From Puccinellia tenuiflora (lineage: Eukaryota; Streptophyta; Magnoliopsida; Poales; Poaceae), in assembly GCA_012064385.1 (NCBI GenBank), contig QRDG01000618.1:1-64000 (forward strand): DNA of 64,000 bases. Reading direction: 5' to 3'. The notes beneath the pieces are model-generated. The model was not told the DNA's origin, ran no database searches, and saw only the letters and a program-made list of their open reading frames with translations. The position numbers and the translations under genes are program-made. The number at the start of each line of letters is the position of its first letter. Position 1 is the first letter of the stretch. Shown here piece by piece: positions 10,854 through 19,887 of this stretch.

Positions 10854-11643
10854 CTATTTGGGAGGCAAGTTGGTGCCGATGGTGACGCTAGCCCCCGAGC
10901 CGTTTGCCTCAAGAGGAACTTGCTTCGTCGCGGCCTTCTCCTGAGAGAACAGCTGCTTCTTCTTCGCGGGGGGCCTCGGGAGGGGTTCCTCATCCTCATC
11001 AGCGGGTGACGCCACCGCGGCAGCCTTGTAGGCCGCTTGCGCAGCGTACAGGGCGTCTGAGACCATGCCGCGGATGACGATGGTGCCACCCGAGCCAGGA
11101 AGCTTGACGAGGTTGTAGGCGTGGTGGGTCACCGCCATGAACTTGGCGAGGGCGGGGTAGCCGAGGATGGCGTTGTAGGGCAGGCCGATGTGCGCGACGT
11201 CGAAGTCGATCAGCTCGGTGCGGTAGTTGGCTTGCGTGCCGAAAGTGACCGCGAGCCTCACTTGCCCCAAAGGGGTGGTGAGACCCGGCCTCTGTCACCC
11301 CCGAGAAGGGCCTGGTGGGCATGAGCCGCTCGTAGGGCACCTGCAGCTTCTCGAAAGTCTCGACAGAGATGACGTTGAGGCCTGCACCCCCATCGATGAG
11401 CGTCTTAGAGACTGCAATGTTGTTGATGGTGGGGTTGCAGACCAACGGGATGGTGCCAACAGTTGAAGTGGACTTGGGGTGGTCGCTTGAGTCGAAAGTG
11501 TTGGGGTACTGGGACCACTTGAGGGGCCTGGAGGCCTCAACCCCGGGAAGAGCTGCCGCGATCTCGCGAGCGAGTTGCTTGAAGTGGCGGTTGGACCTGG
11601 GGGTCTGAGCCCCGCCGAGGATGCAAGCGGCCCCGCGAGGCAC
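10854..11643 (-). pseudogene. Aspartic protease region of element C
   Basis: The minus strand reads ...NIAVSKTLIDGGAGLNVIS, the retropepsin active-site loop in the D-G-G form seen in Tat-lineage elements. A later ILGYPALAKF segment corresponds to the flap and C-terminal part of the fold. The frame changes near 11290, so the protease is split between two frames, and it ends at an amber at 10854. It would process the Gag-Pol polyprotein. Confidence 0.7.
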
Positions 11644-11745
11644 CTGGTAGCCCTCAGGAGTCTCGGCAGGGAGGTTGTTGTTCGCGGGCTGGGCGGCGTT
11701 GGCTTGAGGGTTCTGCTGGTAGTTGTCGTCGTAGTTGTTGTTGTT

Positions 11746-13293
11746 CTAGCGTCGCCCCTCGCGGCCGCCGCAGCCGCCGCCGCGGCCGCCGCAACCTCGC
11801 TGCCGCTCATTAGCCTCACGAGCCTCGCGAAGCCTCTTGAGGTCATAGCAGTCCTCGGTGGCATGGGAATGCCTGTTGTGGTAGATGTAGAAAGGGCGGT
11901 CATCTTTCTTCTCGGGGTCCACGGCTGGAGCGGCAGCGTGAGGCTGCTTGGCGTCAGGCTCAGCCGCGAGGACCGCAGTGGTCTTGCACTTCTCGGTGGA
12001 TTTCTTCTTCTTCTTGGATCCCTCGGCGGGGTCCCCTGGCTTGTTCTTGACGAACAAACGGCCCTCCTCAGCCTTGGCGCACTTGTCCGCCAAGTCGAAG
12101 AGCTTGACGACGGTGGTGATGTTGTCGTGGATGCCAAGCTTCTCGAGCATCCGCACATCCGTGACCCCAGCCTGGAAGGCCGAAATGACCTGCGCGTCGG
12201 TGGCGTTGGGGATCTTGTTGCGCACCTGGCTGAAGCACTGGCTGTACTTGCAGAGGGTCTCGCCAGGCTTCTGGCGTATGCCGCGGAGGTCGTTGTACGT
12301 GAGGCCGCGCTCGTACGTGCCCTTGAAGTTGGCGACGAAGCACCGGCAGAGGTCCTCCCAGGTGTTGATGGACTCAGCGGGGAGGTTGGTGAGCCACGAG
12401 GACGCGGAGTCCTTGAGGGCCATGGGGAACCAGTTCGCCATGACTTTGTCGTCGCCCCCTGTGGCCTGGATGGCCAAAGTGTAGAGCTGCAGGAACTCCA
12501 GGGGGTTGTTCTTGCCGTCGTAGCGCGGAGGAAGATCTGGCCTGAACTTCACCGGCCAGACGACGCGATGGAGGCTGTGAGTGAACGCGACCGTCATGCC
12601 GTAGGTGACCGGGCCGTTGGCGAGGGTGGCGCGGAGGTGTCGCCCTGCGGTGACGATGTCCTGGACGGCGCGGTTGTGGCGATCCTGCTGGCGCTCGATG
12701 CTCACGCGTGCGTCCTCCGGGGCTCGCTGCACGATTTGGCAGTCATGCGGCGACGACGCGTGCGATGCAGCGCGGTTGTCGCGAGGAGGAGCCCCGGCTG
12801 GAGCAGGCTGCGGTGGAACTGGTGGAGCTGGAGCGGGCGCGGGATGACGAGGAGGTGCATGCGGCGCGCCGTGCGCCACGTCCCCTGCGCGCGCAGAGAG
12901 AACCAGCGAACGAGACGGTGCAGGAGCGGCGACGCGAGCGGCACCGACGAGTTCAGAGAGGCGGTTGAGCCAGGCTTCTTGAGCCTCCGGCGTGGGGCGG
13001 TACTGCAGCAGCTCCTGCGCCATGAGAAGCGCAGTTGCCGGGCTGGGCGCAGGGCGGCCCAGTGAGGAGGCAACGCGGTCCCACGACGGGTGCAGGGAGG
13101 AAGCGTCCTCTTCGCCGAGGTCGTCCTCAGTGTGGTCGTCGTTGTCGTCCTCAGGGTGCTCGACGCGGGGCTCGGGGTCGACGTGGCACTCCGGAACAGT
13201 GCTTCCGCGCGGGCGGCCGCGCGGGTTGCCAGCGGGAGCGGTGGCGGCGCTGGCCGTCCGGCGAGCGAGACGTTCGGCGCGAGAGCCGGCCAT
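11746..13293 (-). pseudogene. gag of element C (515 codons)
   Basis: The ATG at 13293 lies 38 bases inside the primer-binding site. The N-terminal 230 residues are acidic and proline/alanine-rich. Residues about 245-345 match the retrotransposon gag core, with WPVKFRPDLPPRYDGKNNP, then a W-containing SASSWLTNLP segment and FVANFKGTYERG. A basic KKKKKSTEK patch follows. The C-terminal knuckle is degenerate: FYIYHNRHSHATEDC has lost the leading cysteines. The ORF ends at an amber codon (11746-11748) in the same frame as protease, so read-through could be either original design or decay. It would form the virus-like particle. Confidence 0.8.
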
Positions 13294-13330
13294 GGCGGTG
13301 TCGAGGTTGAAGATGCGCCTCAGCCCCCTA

Positions 13331-13344
13331 CCTGGCGCGCCAGA
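13331..13344 (-). other. Primer-binding site of element C
   Basis: The minus strand reads TGGCGCGCCAGG two bases from the LTR end, a TGGCGC-type site typical of plant Gypsy elements. It fixes the right-hand LTR as the 5' LTR. Confidence 0.7.
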
Positions 13345-13807
13345 TGTCGGAGAACTGTCCCAGGAACTGGGTGTGTCTCACTGAGTAAGGAATCGAGTAA
13401 GGGGCTGAACACGGAATCAAACAACCCTCAACGTGCCTCGGCGACGGAGCTCGTCGGGAATCGCTGCGGGACGACACTACAGAGATGAACGCACGATGTT
13501 ACCTAGGTTCAGGGCCCTCTTGGAGAGGTAAAACCCCTACGTCCTGCCTTGGTTATATTGCACTTGCTTGGAGAGGTCTTAGTACAAAGAGAGCTTGGCG
13601 AGCTTGAGGTGGCTAACAATGGCTAACCCTAGATCTCGGATCCGGACCTAAAAGCCAACCAGGATCGAACCCTTTGCCCGAACCTGCTCCCCCTCCTTTT
13701 ATAGATGTCTTGGGCCTCTTCCCCCAAATATCTTGGCGGGAAGGGTCACCACATGGCGACAAAGGAGGAGGACGGGTGCACGATAAAGGTAGAGTTCATG
13801 GACTCGG
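13345..13807 (-). repeat. 5' LTR of element C, truncated by element D
   Basis: It aligns with 2348-2811 with about 15 substitutions. The TATA box is preserved at 13697-13703. The sequence stops after ...ATGGACTCGG at 13807, where the element D LTR begins. The remaining 830 or so bases expected from the other LTR are not found on the far side of D. Confidence 0.85.
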
Positions 13808-14202
13808 TGTCAGGACCTCACGGGATCCGACATGCGATTCGGTAGAAGGGATGAAGAAGGAGAGCCGCTGCTCAGATCTAACTATGCAGGAAAGGAAAAT
13901 ACAGAAAGTAAAGACATAAAATTAGGGTTTTCTCATTGGCGTGCCTCCCAGCCTCCCACTCCTACCCCTTTATATCCAAAGGGCAGGATCACGCTTAGTT
14001 GCATTACACAGGTTTAGTTCCTTATTACAACGATAATAGATGCCAGCTAGGCAGTAAAACTGAATTAACTCATAAGTGGTTAGGTCTTCCATCTGGGCCG
14101 TCCGATGCTGATGAAGCGTTACCCTCGGATCCTAGCCGTCCGTTGCTGTCGGATTGCCCTGTAGCGTCTTCAGATAACAGAGTCACTTGACGGTTCCTGA
14201 CA
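13808..14202 (-). repeat. 3' LTR of element D (395 bp)
   Basis: Runs from TGTCAGGACCTCACGGG to ...GGTTCCTGACA, with a perfect TGTCAGG/CCTGACA terminal inverted repeat. It is flanked on the inside by a 12-C run on the plus strand, i.e. the polypurine tract. Confidence 0.95.
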
Positions 14203-14218
14203 ATACCCCCCCCCCCCT
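14203..14218 (-). other. Polypurine tract of element D
   Basis: The minus strand has an uninterrupted run of 12 G followed by TAT next to the LTR. The run length makes it a likely site of replication or sequencing slippage. Confidence 0.8.
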
Positions 14219-14230
14219 AGACTCAAGACC

Positions 14231-15529
14231 TCAGGGCTTGAAGTCGGGGAAGGTTGCCTGCATGAAGGATGCATCCTCCCAAGTTGCTTCCTCCGGTGTC
14301 ATGTTCTCCGAGTGTATAAGCCATTGAGGGATAGCAACATCATAGGAGCCTGCACTTCTGGGAACCTGGCGTCGTTGAAGTACACAGAGAGGAGAAAGCT
14401 TGAGTTTACCTTCAGGGGTCACCAATGGCAGGGAAGGGTTTGGTACTGCTCTATCACCCACATGTTTCTTCAGTTGGTTCACATGGAAGACATTGTGGAG
14501 TAGAGTACCCTCTGGTAGCTGTAGTTTGTATGCACGTTTGCCCACCGTCTGCAGAATTTTAAATGGACCGTACCATTTTGAAGTGAGTTTCAGAGGATTT
14601 CCAGAACCGAGGGCCTGTTCTCTGTATGGCTGCATTTTGAGATAAACCATATCTCCAGTGTTGAAAGCTCGAGGTGTTCTTTTCTGGTCAGCATACTTTT
14701 GCATTGTCTTTTGTGCTTTGAAGAGGTGCTGCTTGAGGGTTGTGATCATATTTTCTTTGTCAGTCACTGTAACCTGAGCTTCTGCAGACAGAGCAGTTGC
14801 AAATGGTGAAGTGGTGAGGAGTGGAGGAGGATACTCGTATAGCGCTTCAAACGGTGACATTTTGATTGCCGTGTGATAGCTGCTATTGTACCACCATTCT
14901 GCCGTTGATAGCCACTCAACCCATTTCTTTGGGGCAGCAAAGGCCATGCATCTAAGGTACTGCTCGAGACATTGATTCACCCTTTCTGTCTGTCCATCCG
15001 ACTCTGGGTGGTAAGCAGTAGTAAAGTGCAGTTTAATTTTGAGGGCACCAAAGATTTCTTGCCACAGTTTGCTTGTAAAAATTCTGTCCCTATCAGTTGT
15101 GATCACTGTTGGAGGGCCATGCAATTTGAAGACATTATCTAGGAATAGGTCTGCTACCTTTTGCACCGTGTAGGGATGAGCCAAAGGGATGAAATGAGAG
15201 TATTTAGTCAATCTGTCCACGACTACCAGTATAACATCCATACCTTTGGATTTAGGAAGGCCTTCAATGAAGTCCATACTGATTTCAGACCATTTGCTGG
15301 AGGGAATAGGCAGTGGGTCTAGAAGTCCAGGGTATTGCACCTTTTCAGTTTTGGATATCTGACATACAGGACAAGCTGCAATCTTTGATTCAGTGAATTG
15401 CTTCAGTTTTGGCCAGTAAAATAGCTGTTTCAGCTTGTGGTATGTTGCTCTGCCTCCTGAGTGCCCCCCCATAGCAGAGGAATGGAAGGAGTCAAAGATT
15501 TTTTCTTTCAAGTCAGTTGAGTTTCCCAC
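14231..15529 (-). CDS. Integrase and chromodomain of element D
   Basis: 432 codons open from 15529, but the true upstream continuation is in the RT frame, so this is the 3' part of pol after a frame change near 15550. Residues 20-55 hold the HHCC zinc site (GGHSGGRATYHKL, CPVCQISK). The catalytic acids are in SEISMDFIEGLP, VITTDRDRIF and SDGQTERVNQ. A GPF/Y-type module follows (WYGPFKILQTVGKRAYKL). The C-terminus PQWLIHSENM...EEATWEDASFM is a chromodomain, which in this lineage is thought to steer integration to modified histones. The domain is complete to its stop at 14231. Confidence 0.85.
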   Translation of the reverse strand: MGNSTDLKEKIFDSFHSSAMGGHSGGRATYHKLKQLFYWPKLKQFTESKIAACPVCQISKTEKVQYPGLLDPLPIPSSKWSEISMDFIEGLPKSKGMDVILVVVDRLTKYSHFIPLAHPYTVQKVADLFLDNVFKLHGPPTVITTDRDRIFTSKLWQEIFGALKIKLHFTTAYHPESDGQTERVNQCLEQYLRCMAFAAPKKWVEWLSTAEWWYNSSYHTAIKMSPFEALYEYPPPLLTTSPFATALSAEAQVTVTDKENMITTLKQHLFKAQKTMQKYADQKRTPRAFNTGDMVYLKMQPYREQALGSGNPLKLTSKWYGPFKILQTVGKRAYKLQLPEGTLLHNVFHVNQLKKHVGDRAVPNPSLPLVTPEGKLKLSPLCVLQRRQVPRSAGSYDVAIPQWLIHSENMTPEEATWEDASFMQATFPDFKP

Positions 15530-17135
15530 ATATATTCTGCCTTTGTATCTTAACTACTCCAGACTGCAAGGAGTATTTGGGATTGCTGTGTTTGTCCAGA
15601 GCTAGTTCCTGCAAAATCTTGGTGCAGTGCTCATCTCCAGAGTAGGAGTCTGTCAATTCCAGGGTCCAAGTTGGGATTACCATGGATGTTGCTTGGCAAC
15701 TGCCAACATCAGGTGAATGGTTGGGGGGTGTTTCGGTTGGTTGGTATTTTCTTGATAGGGCATCTGCAGCTTTGTTCTCTGACCCTTTTTTGTATTGGAT
15801 GATGAAGTCAAATTCCAGAAGCTTGAGCATCAGTTTGTGCTGGATACCTTCCAGTAATTTCTGGCTTGCCAAGTATTTCAAGCTGCTTTGGTCTGTCTTG
15901 ATGATTAATTTATTTCCCAAGAAATAATGGCGCCATTTTTTGAGCGCTTCCAGGATTGCCATGGCTTCCTTCTCATATAGTGATGCTGCACTTGCTTTGG
16001 GACCCAAACATTTACTAAAATATGCCAGGGGTTTAGAGTTCTGCATAAGGACAGCCCCTAATCCAGTTGCACAAGCATCAGTCTCCAGAGTGAAGGGGAG
16101 GGAGAAATCAGGGAGCATTAGCATAGGTGGTTGTGACATTACTTTCTTGAGTAATTGGAAAGCAGCTTGTTGTTCAGGACCCCAGTGGAAAGAATCTTTC
16201 TTTAGGACTGCATGCAAAGCTTGACAGATCAGTGCATAGTGTGGTATATATCTCCTGTAGTACCCAGTAAATCCCAGAAAACCTCTCAATTGCTTGATAG
16301 TCATTGGAATGGGCCAGTCGACAATAGCTTGGATTTTTGCTGGGTCTGTTTGCACTCCTTGACCAGTGATGATGTTGCCAAGGTATTCCACCTGTGGTTG
16401 ACCAAACTTGCACTTGGACATTTTGGCTTTTAACTGGTGCTGTCTGAGAGTCTCTAACACCTGCTGGAGATGGATCTGGTGTTCAGCTGACTTGCTATAT
16501 ACCAGAATATCGTCAAAGAAGACCAAGACGAATTTTCTTAGGAATTTGGAGAAGATATTGTTCATCAGGTTCTGGAAGGTAGCTGGGGCATTGCAAAGCC
16601 CAAATGGCATGACCAGGAATTCATAGTGACCCAGATGGGTGGAGAAAGCTGTCTTTTGGATGTCAGCCTCATTCATTCTGATTTGGTGATAACCAGAGCG
16701 GAGATCAAATTTGGAAAATATGACTGCTCCATGTAATTCATCTAGTAGGTCCTCAATGACTGGTATGGGAAAGTTATTTTTGATGGTTATGTCATTTAGC
16801 CCTCTAAAGTCAATACATAACCTCCAGGACTTATCCTTTTTTCTTACCAAGATTGCTGGGGAGGAGTATGGACTTGTGCTGGGTCTAATCTCTGCATTTT
16901 TGAGCATTTCTTGAATCAACTGCTCCACAGCATCCTTTTGACTATGGGACATCCTGTAGGGCCTGAGATTAGGTGGTTGGGAATCAGGTTTGATGGGGAT
17001 CTGGTGATCACAGTTTCTGTGTGGTGGCAGACCAGTAGGAGCTTGAAAAATATCCTGGAACTGGTGGAGCAGAGAGTTTAAAGCATCAGGAATTGGGGGG
17101 GTGGTCTGTTGGATCACCTCTGTCCTTGTCTTCAA
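15513..17135 (-). CDS. Reverse transcriptase and RNase H of element D
   Basis: 540 codons include RT segments SWRLCIDFRGLNDITIKN, SKFDLRSGYHQIRM, VMPFGLCNAPATFQNLMN and the catalytic FFDDILVYS, which is the usual chromovirus form. RNase H follows with LETDACATGLGAVL, YEKEAMAILEAL and TDQSSLKYL, ending in NKAADALSRK. The left part of the ORF overlaps the integrase frame by 17 bases and the right part overlaps the gag-protease frame by 50 bases. Chromoviruses normally encode these as one ORF, so both overlaps look like single-base frame breaks. The right one falls on a 7-G run at 17095-17101. Confidence 0.85.
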   Translation of the reverse strand: MKTRTEVIQQTTPPIPDALNSLLHQFQDIFQAPTGLPPHRNCDHQIPIKPDSQPPNLRPYRMSHSQKDAVEQLIQEMLKNAEIRPSTSPYSSPAILVRKKDKSWRLCIDFRGLNDITIKNNFPIPVIEDLLDELHGAVIFSKFDLRSGYHQIRMNEADIQKTAFSTHLGHYEFLVMPFGLCNAPATFQNLMNNIFSKFLRKFVLVFFDDILVYSKSAEHQIHLQQVLETLRQHQLKAKMSKCKFGQPQVEYLGNIITGQGVQTDPAKIQAIVDWPIPMTIKQLRGFLGFTGYYRRYIPHYALICQALHAVLKKDSFHWGPEQQAAFQLLKKVMSQPPMLMLPDFSLPFTLETDACATGLGAVLMQNSKPLAYFSKCLGPKASAASLYEKEAMAILEALKKWRHYFLGNKLIIKTDQSSLKYLASQKLLEGIQHKLMLKLLEFDFIIQYKKGSENKAADALSRKYQPTETPPNHSPDVGSCQATSMVIPTWTLELTDSYSGDEHCTKILQELALDKHSNPKYSLQSGVVKIQRQNICGKLN

Positions 17136-18468
17136 TATTGTTGAGTAACATATAACCAGTAGCTCCTTGAGCTATGAGTCGACAACAGTCGTCTGAAGAG
17201 ATGAGGAAGTTTTCCTTTGGGATCAGATGGTCATGGAAAGTGTGCAGTTTTCCTTCTATGCCAATAGTCAGGTGTCTCTGAAGAAAGTCAAAGGTTACAG
17301 GGTTATGCTCTTTGAACCAATTGACTCCCAATATGATGTCAGAGCCTTGTAACTGGAGAATTCTGAAATCACTTGTGAATTTGTGTCCCTGAATGGAGAA
17401 TTGACAGTTGTAAGCTATTGCTTCAGAGGAAAGTAGACCACCTCCAGCCACTTTGACTGTTCTTTTCGTGGAGGTTGTCATTGGTATGTTATGCTTGACT
17501 GCAAAAGTGTAGTCCATGAATGTGTTGGTACTACCAGTGTCTGCTAGTGCCACAGCTGATGCCTTGTTTATAGATAGTAGGAGGGAAATGGTGGAGTCAC
17601 TAGGACATCCAGAATAAGCTGCTGCAGATATGTTCATCAGCTGTTCCCCAAGAGCTTGTTCTTGCTGTGGTAGTAAATTTTCTTGCTGAACATCATTGTT
17701 TCCCTCAGCTGGTAGGTTGGCCAGCTGCAGTTCCTCAGGAGGCATGTCATCATCAGAATGGCCCTGCATTTCGATCATGTTCAGTGCCCTCTGCATGGGC
17801 TGGCATTTGTGGCCTAAAACCCAGTTATCTGGACAATACCAACATTTTCGAGGCTCTCTTGGCCTGTCATTGGGTGCCCTGTTCCTTAGGTCTCTGCCTG
17901 GGGCTGGCCTGGCTTGTTGTGGAGGAGCCACTCTAGGTGCACCAGACTGAGGTTGTGGTTTCCTAGCTGACAGGTATGCTTTCTCATAGTTCCTTGCAAA
18001 CCAATATGCTGACAGTAGGGTGGCAGGTCTCTGGCATTGAACAGTGTGCTTGATGCCATCTTTCAGGCCACTGATGAACCTGTCAACAAAAAAATCTTGT
18101 GGCAGATATGGGCGTTCCCTTTTCATCTGAGTCATCCATGCTTCATAGTTATCGATGTACGCATTGACTGATGTCACTTGCTTCAGTTGCTGCAGCTGAT
18201 CCATTGGGTCTGTGGCTTGGTTGTCTGGAAACCTTTCAATCAATACAGTGCTGAGCTCGGTCCAACTGATGGTCTGGAGGTTGAGTCCGGCGCTGTTCAA
18301 CCAAGTTTTAGCCAGTCCCCTGATATGAGCAATCCCCCATTGTACTCGATGTTCAGTGGGTATATGGACCAGGTTGAAGATGTCTTCGCATTCGAGTAAC
18401 CAGGCACGAGGCATTTCGCCGGAGAAAATAGGCAATTCAACATGGGGAGTCCGAATTTGGGGTTCCAT
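17086..18468 (-). CDS. gag C-terminal part and protease of element D
   Basis: From 18468 the frame encodes the gag core (PIFSGEMPRAWLLECEDIF, then W-rich GLAKTWLNSAGLNL and ERFPDNQATDP). A CCHC zinc knuckle CWYCPDNWVLGHKC binds RNA. The protease has active site ALADTGSTNTFMD and a SDIILGVNWF segment typical of the flap-distal part. The frame ends at 17086 just after overlapping RT. Its N-terminal partner is in another frame (18500-19339), so the gag is split by a frameshift between about 18480 and 18600. Confidence 0.8.
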   Translation of the reverse strand: MEPQIRTPHVELPIFSGEMPRAWLLECEDIFNLVHIPTEHRVQWGIAHIRGLAKTWLNSAGLNLQTISWTELSTVLIERFPDNQATDPMDQLQQLKQVTSVNAYIDNYEAWMTQMKRERPYLPQDFFVDRFISGLKDGIKHTVQCQRPATLLSAYWFARNYEKAYLSARKPQPQSGAPRVAPPQQARPAPGRDLRNRAPNDRPREPRKCWYCPDNWVLGHKCQPMQRALNMIEMQGHSDDDMPPEELQLANLPAEGNNDVQQENLLPQQEQALGEQLMNISAAAYSGCPSDSTISLLLSINKASAVALADTGSTNTFMDYTFAVKHNIPMTTSTKRTVKVAGGGLLSSEAIAYNCQFSIQGHKFTSDFRILQLQGSDIILGVNWFKEHNPVTFDFLQRHLTIGIEGKLHTFHDHLIPKENFLISSDDCCRLIAQGATGYMLLNNIEDKDRGDPTDHPPNS

Positions 18469-18499
18469 ATGGTGGTGATATTGGGCATTTGTGTTGTGA

Positions 18500-19339
18500 T
18501 CATGCGGCGGTGGTGTTGTATGGTATTGGTTGTGTGTTTGGGGGTGTAATGGTCCGGGTACAGGTTAGGCTGAGGAGGTGGTTGGTAGTATGGATAGTAT
18601 GAAGGTTGTGGGGGGTAGTATTGTTGGGGGGTGTGGAGTGGGGTGGAAAAGGTTGGGAATTTGGTGGGGAAATTGGGATGGGTTGGGAGTTTTGGGGAGG
18701 GGCTGAGAAAGGTTGTGAGTGTTGTGGTGCATAGTATTGTGGCTGAGTGGAGGGATGTGTGAATTGCGAGAAGGATTGCGTAGTTGGAGGGGGAAGGGTG
18801 TGGGGTGGAAAAACTGCTGGAGTTGTGATAGCGGAGGTCTGGGTGACAATATGTCGAACACCTTGGTGGTGAGGGATGCTTGGGAGGTTTGGGTGTGGCA
18901 ATTGTTCGGGTGTAAGCCGTCCAAAGTGCAGAGGTTGGGTGTGCGGATTAGGGTGGGAACTTGTTGGTGTTGGCTGCTCGTATATGGGTGAGAGCGCGGT
19001 CGCAGAGGTCGGTGGTGGGGTGTCAAAGCTCCTTCCTTGCCCAGCTCCTGACTGCTCGGTCAAGCTTGATGATTCTGCCTGTGCTGCGCGCTGGCCCAAC
19101 GAAGCAAAACCCGAGGTCATGAGTTTTGCGAGCTTGGAGATCTCACCTTGCAGGGAGTCGAAGGAGGCTTGGTGTAGATCGAGACGACGGCTCATCTGCA
19201 GAACTTCGCGTGGTAGCCGCTCGCTGATTTCCGATTCCAGACGTTCCTCCTCCTCTCCAGCTGCTGCGGCAGCCGCCGTGCCGTCGGCCAGAGCGGTGCG
19301 CTCCCTGGAGACGGAGCGAGATCGAGCGATCCGAGTCAT
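18500..19339 (-). CDS. gag N-terminal part of element D
   Basis: The ATG at 19339 lies about 140 bases inside the primer-binding site and opens with MTRIARSRSVSRERTAL. A heptad-like helix (residues about 30-85) is followed by 170 residues of Pro/Thr/Ser/His-rich repeats such as QPFSAPPQNSQPIP. The reading drifts out of the gag core frame before its stop at 18500. Low-complexity stretches make indels likely here. Confidence 0.65.
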   Translation of the reverse strand: MTRIARSRSVSRERTALADGTAAAAAAGEEEERLESEISERLPREVLQMSRRLDLHQASFDSLQGEISKLAKLMTSGFASLGQRAAQAESSSLTEQSGAGQGRSFDTPPPTSATALSPIYEQPTPTSSHPNPHTQPLHFGRLTPEQLPHPNLPSIPHHQGVRHIVTQTSAITTPAVFPPHTLPPPTTQSFSQFTHPSTQPQYYAPQHSQPFSAPPQNSQPIPISPPNSQPFPPHSTPPNNTTPHNLHTIHTTNHLLSLTCTRTITPPNTQPIPYNTTAA

Positions 19340-19479
19340 GGTTTGGGGGTTTGAACAGAGGGGGGATTTTACAACCAGATCGATGTGATCCGAAAACCTC
19401 GACTGTTCTTGTGGGCTGGGGGAGGAGTTTGGTAGCGGAAGGGAAGAGGGAGGGAGGGAAGAGCGCCCCGGTGGACTGC

Positions 19480-19492
19480 TCTGATACCACCT
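19480..19492 (-). other. Primer-binding site of element D
   Basis: The minus strand reads TGGTATCAGAGCAG shortly after the LTR end, matching the 3' end of initiator methionine tRNA, as is common in chromoviruses. Confidence 0.85.
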
Positions 19493-19887
19493 TGTCAGGA
19501 CCTCACGGGATCCGACATGCGATTCGGTAGAAGGGATGAAGAAGGAGAGCCGCTGCTCAGATCTAACTATGCAGGAAAGGAAAATACAGAAAGTAAAGAC
19601 ATAAAATTAGGGTTTTCTCATTGGCGTGCCTCCCAGCCTCCCACTCCTACCCCTTTATATCCAAAGGGCAGGATCACGCTTAGTTGCATTACACAGGTTT
19701 AGTTCCTTATTACAACGATAATAGATGCCAGCTAGGCAGTAAAACTGAATTAACTCATAAGTGGTTAGGTCTTCCATCTGGGCCGTCCGATGCTGATGAA
19801 GCGTTACCCTCGGATCCTAGCCGTTCGTTGCTGTCGGATTGCCCTGTAGCGTCTTCAGATAACAGAGTCACTTGACGGTTCCTGACA
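19493..19887 (-). repeat. 5' LTR of element D (395 bp)
   Basis: Identical in length to the left LTR with one difference seen. The right end ...GGTTCCTGACA is directly followed by CTATGGTCAAATCC, which is unrelated to the sequence left of the element. Confidence 0.95.

Larger units (their letters stand above)
2348..13807 (-). mobile_element. Element C: Tat-lineage Gypsy retrotransposon with antisense accessory ORF
   Basis: Minus-strand order: 5' LTR (13807 to 13345, truncated), primer-binding site, gag, protease, reverse transcriptase/RNase H, archaeal-type RNase H, integrase, a 1.3-kb spacer, an accessory ORF on the opposite strand, polypurine tract, 3' LTR (3644 to 2348). A second RNase H between RT/RNase H and integrase is the recognised mark of the Tat lineage (Retand, RIRE2, Grande, Ogre relatives). 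Over the roughly 460 bp where both LTRs exist I count about 15 substitutions, mostly transitions, so it is clearly older than element D nested in it. All proteins are broken by amber stops or frameshifts, so the copy cannot be autonomous. Confidence 0.85.
13808..19887 (-). mobile_element. Element D: young chromovirus (Gypsy) with 395-bp LTRs
   Basis: A complete 6.08-kb LTR retrotransposon on the minus strand: LTR, iMet-type primer-binding site, gag, protease, RT, RNase H, integrase with C-terminal chromodomain, G-rich polypurine tract, LTR. A chromodomain marks it as a chromovirus; the short LTRs suggest a Reina-like lineage (inference). I see one difference between the LTRs (C at 14126 against T at 19821 in context AGCCG[T/C/T]CGTTG), so it is recent. 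The flanks differ (CTCGG left, CTATG right), so no 5-bp target duplication exists. Confidence 0.9.

Noticed and set aside
11575..13065. A 496-codon open frame on the plus strand
   Set aside because: It is antisense to the gag of element C, in GC-rich sequence with few chance stops. It has Val/Leu/Gly-biased composition and no domain, while the minus strand has clear gag motifs.
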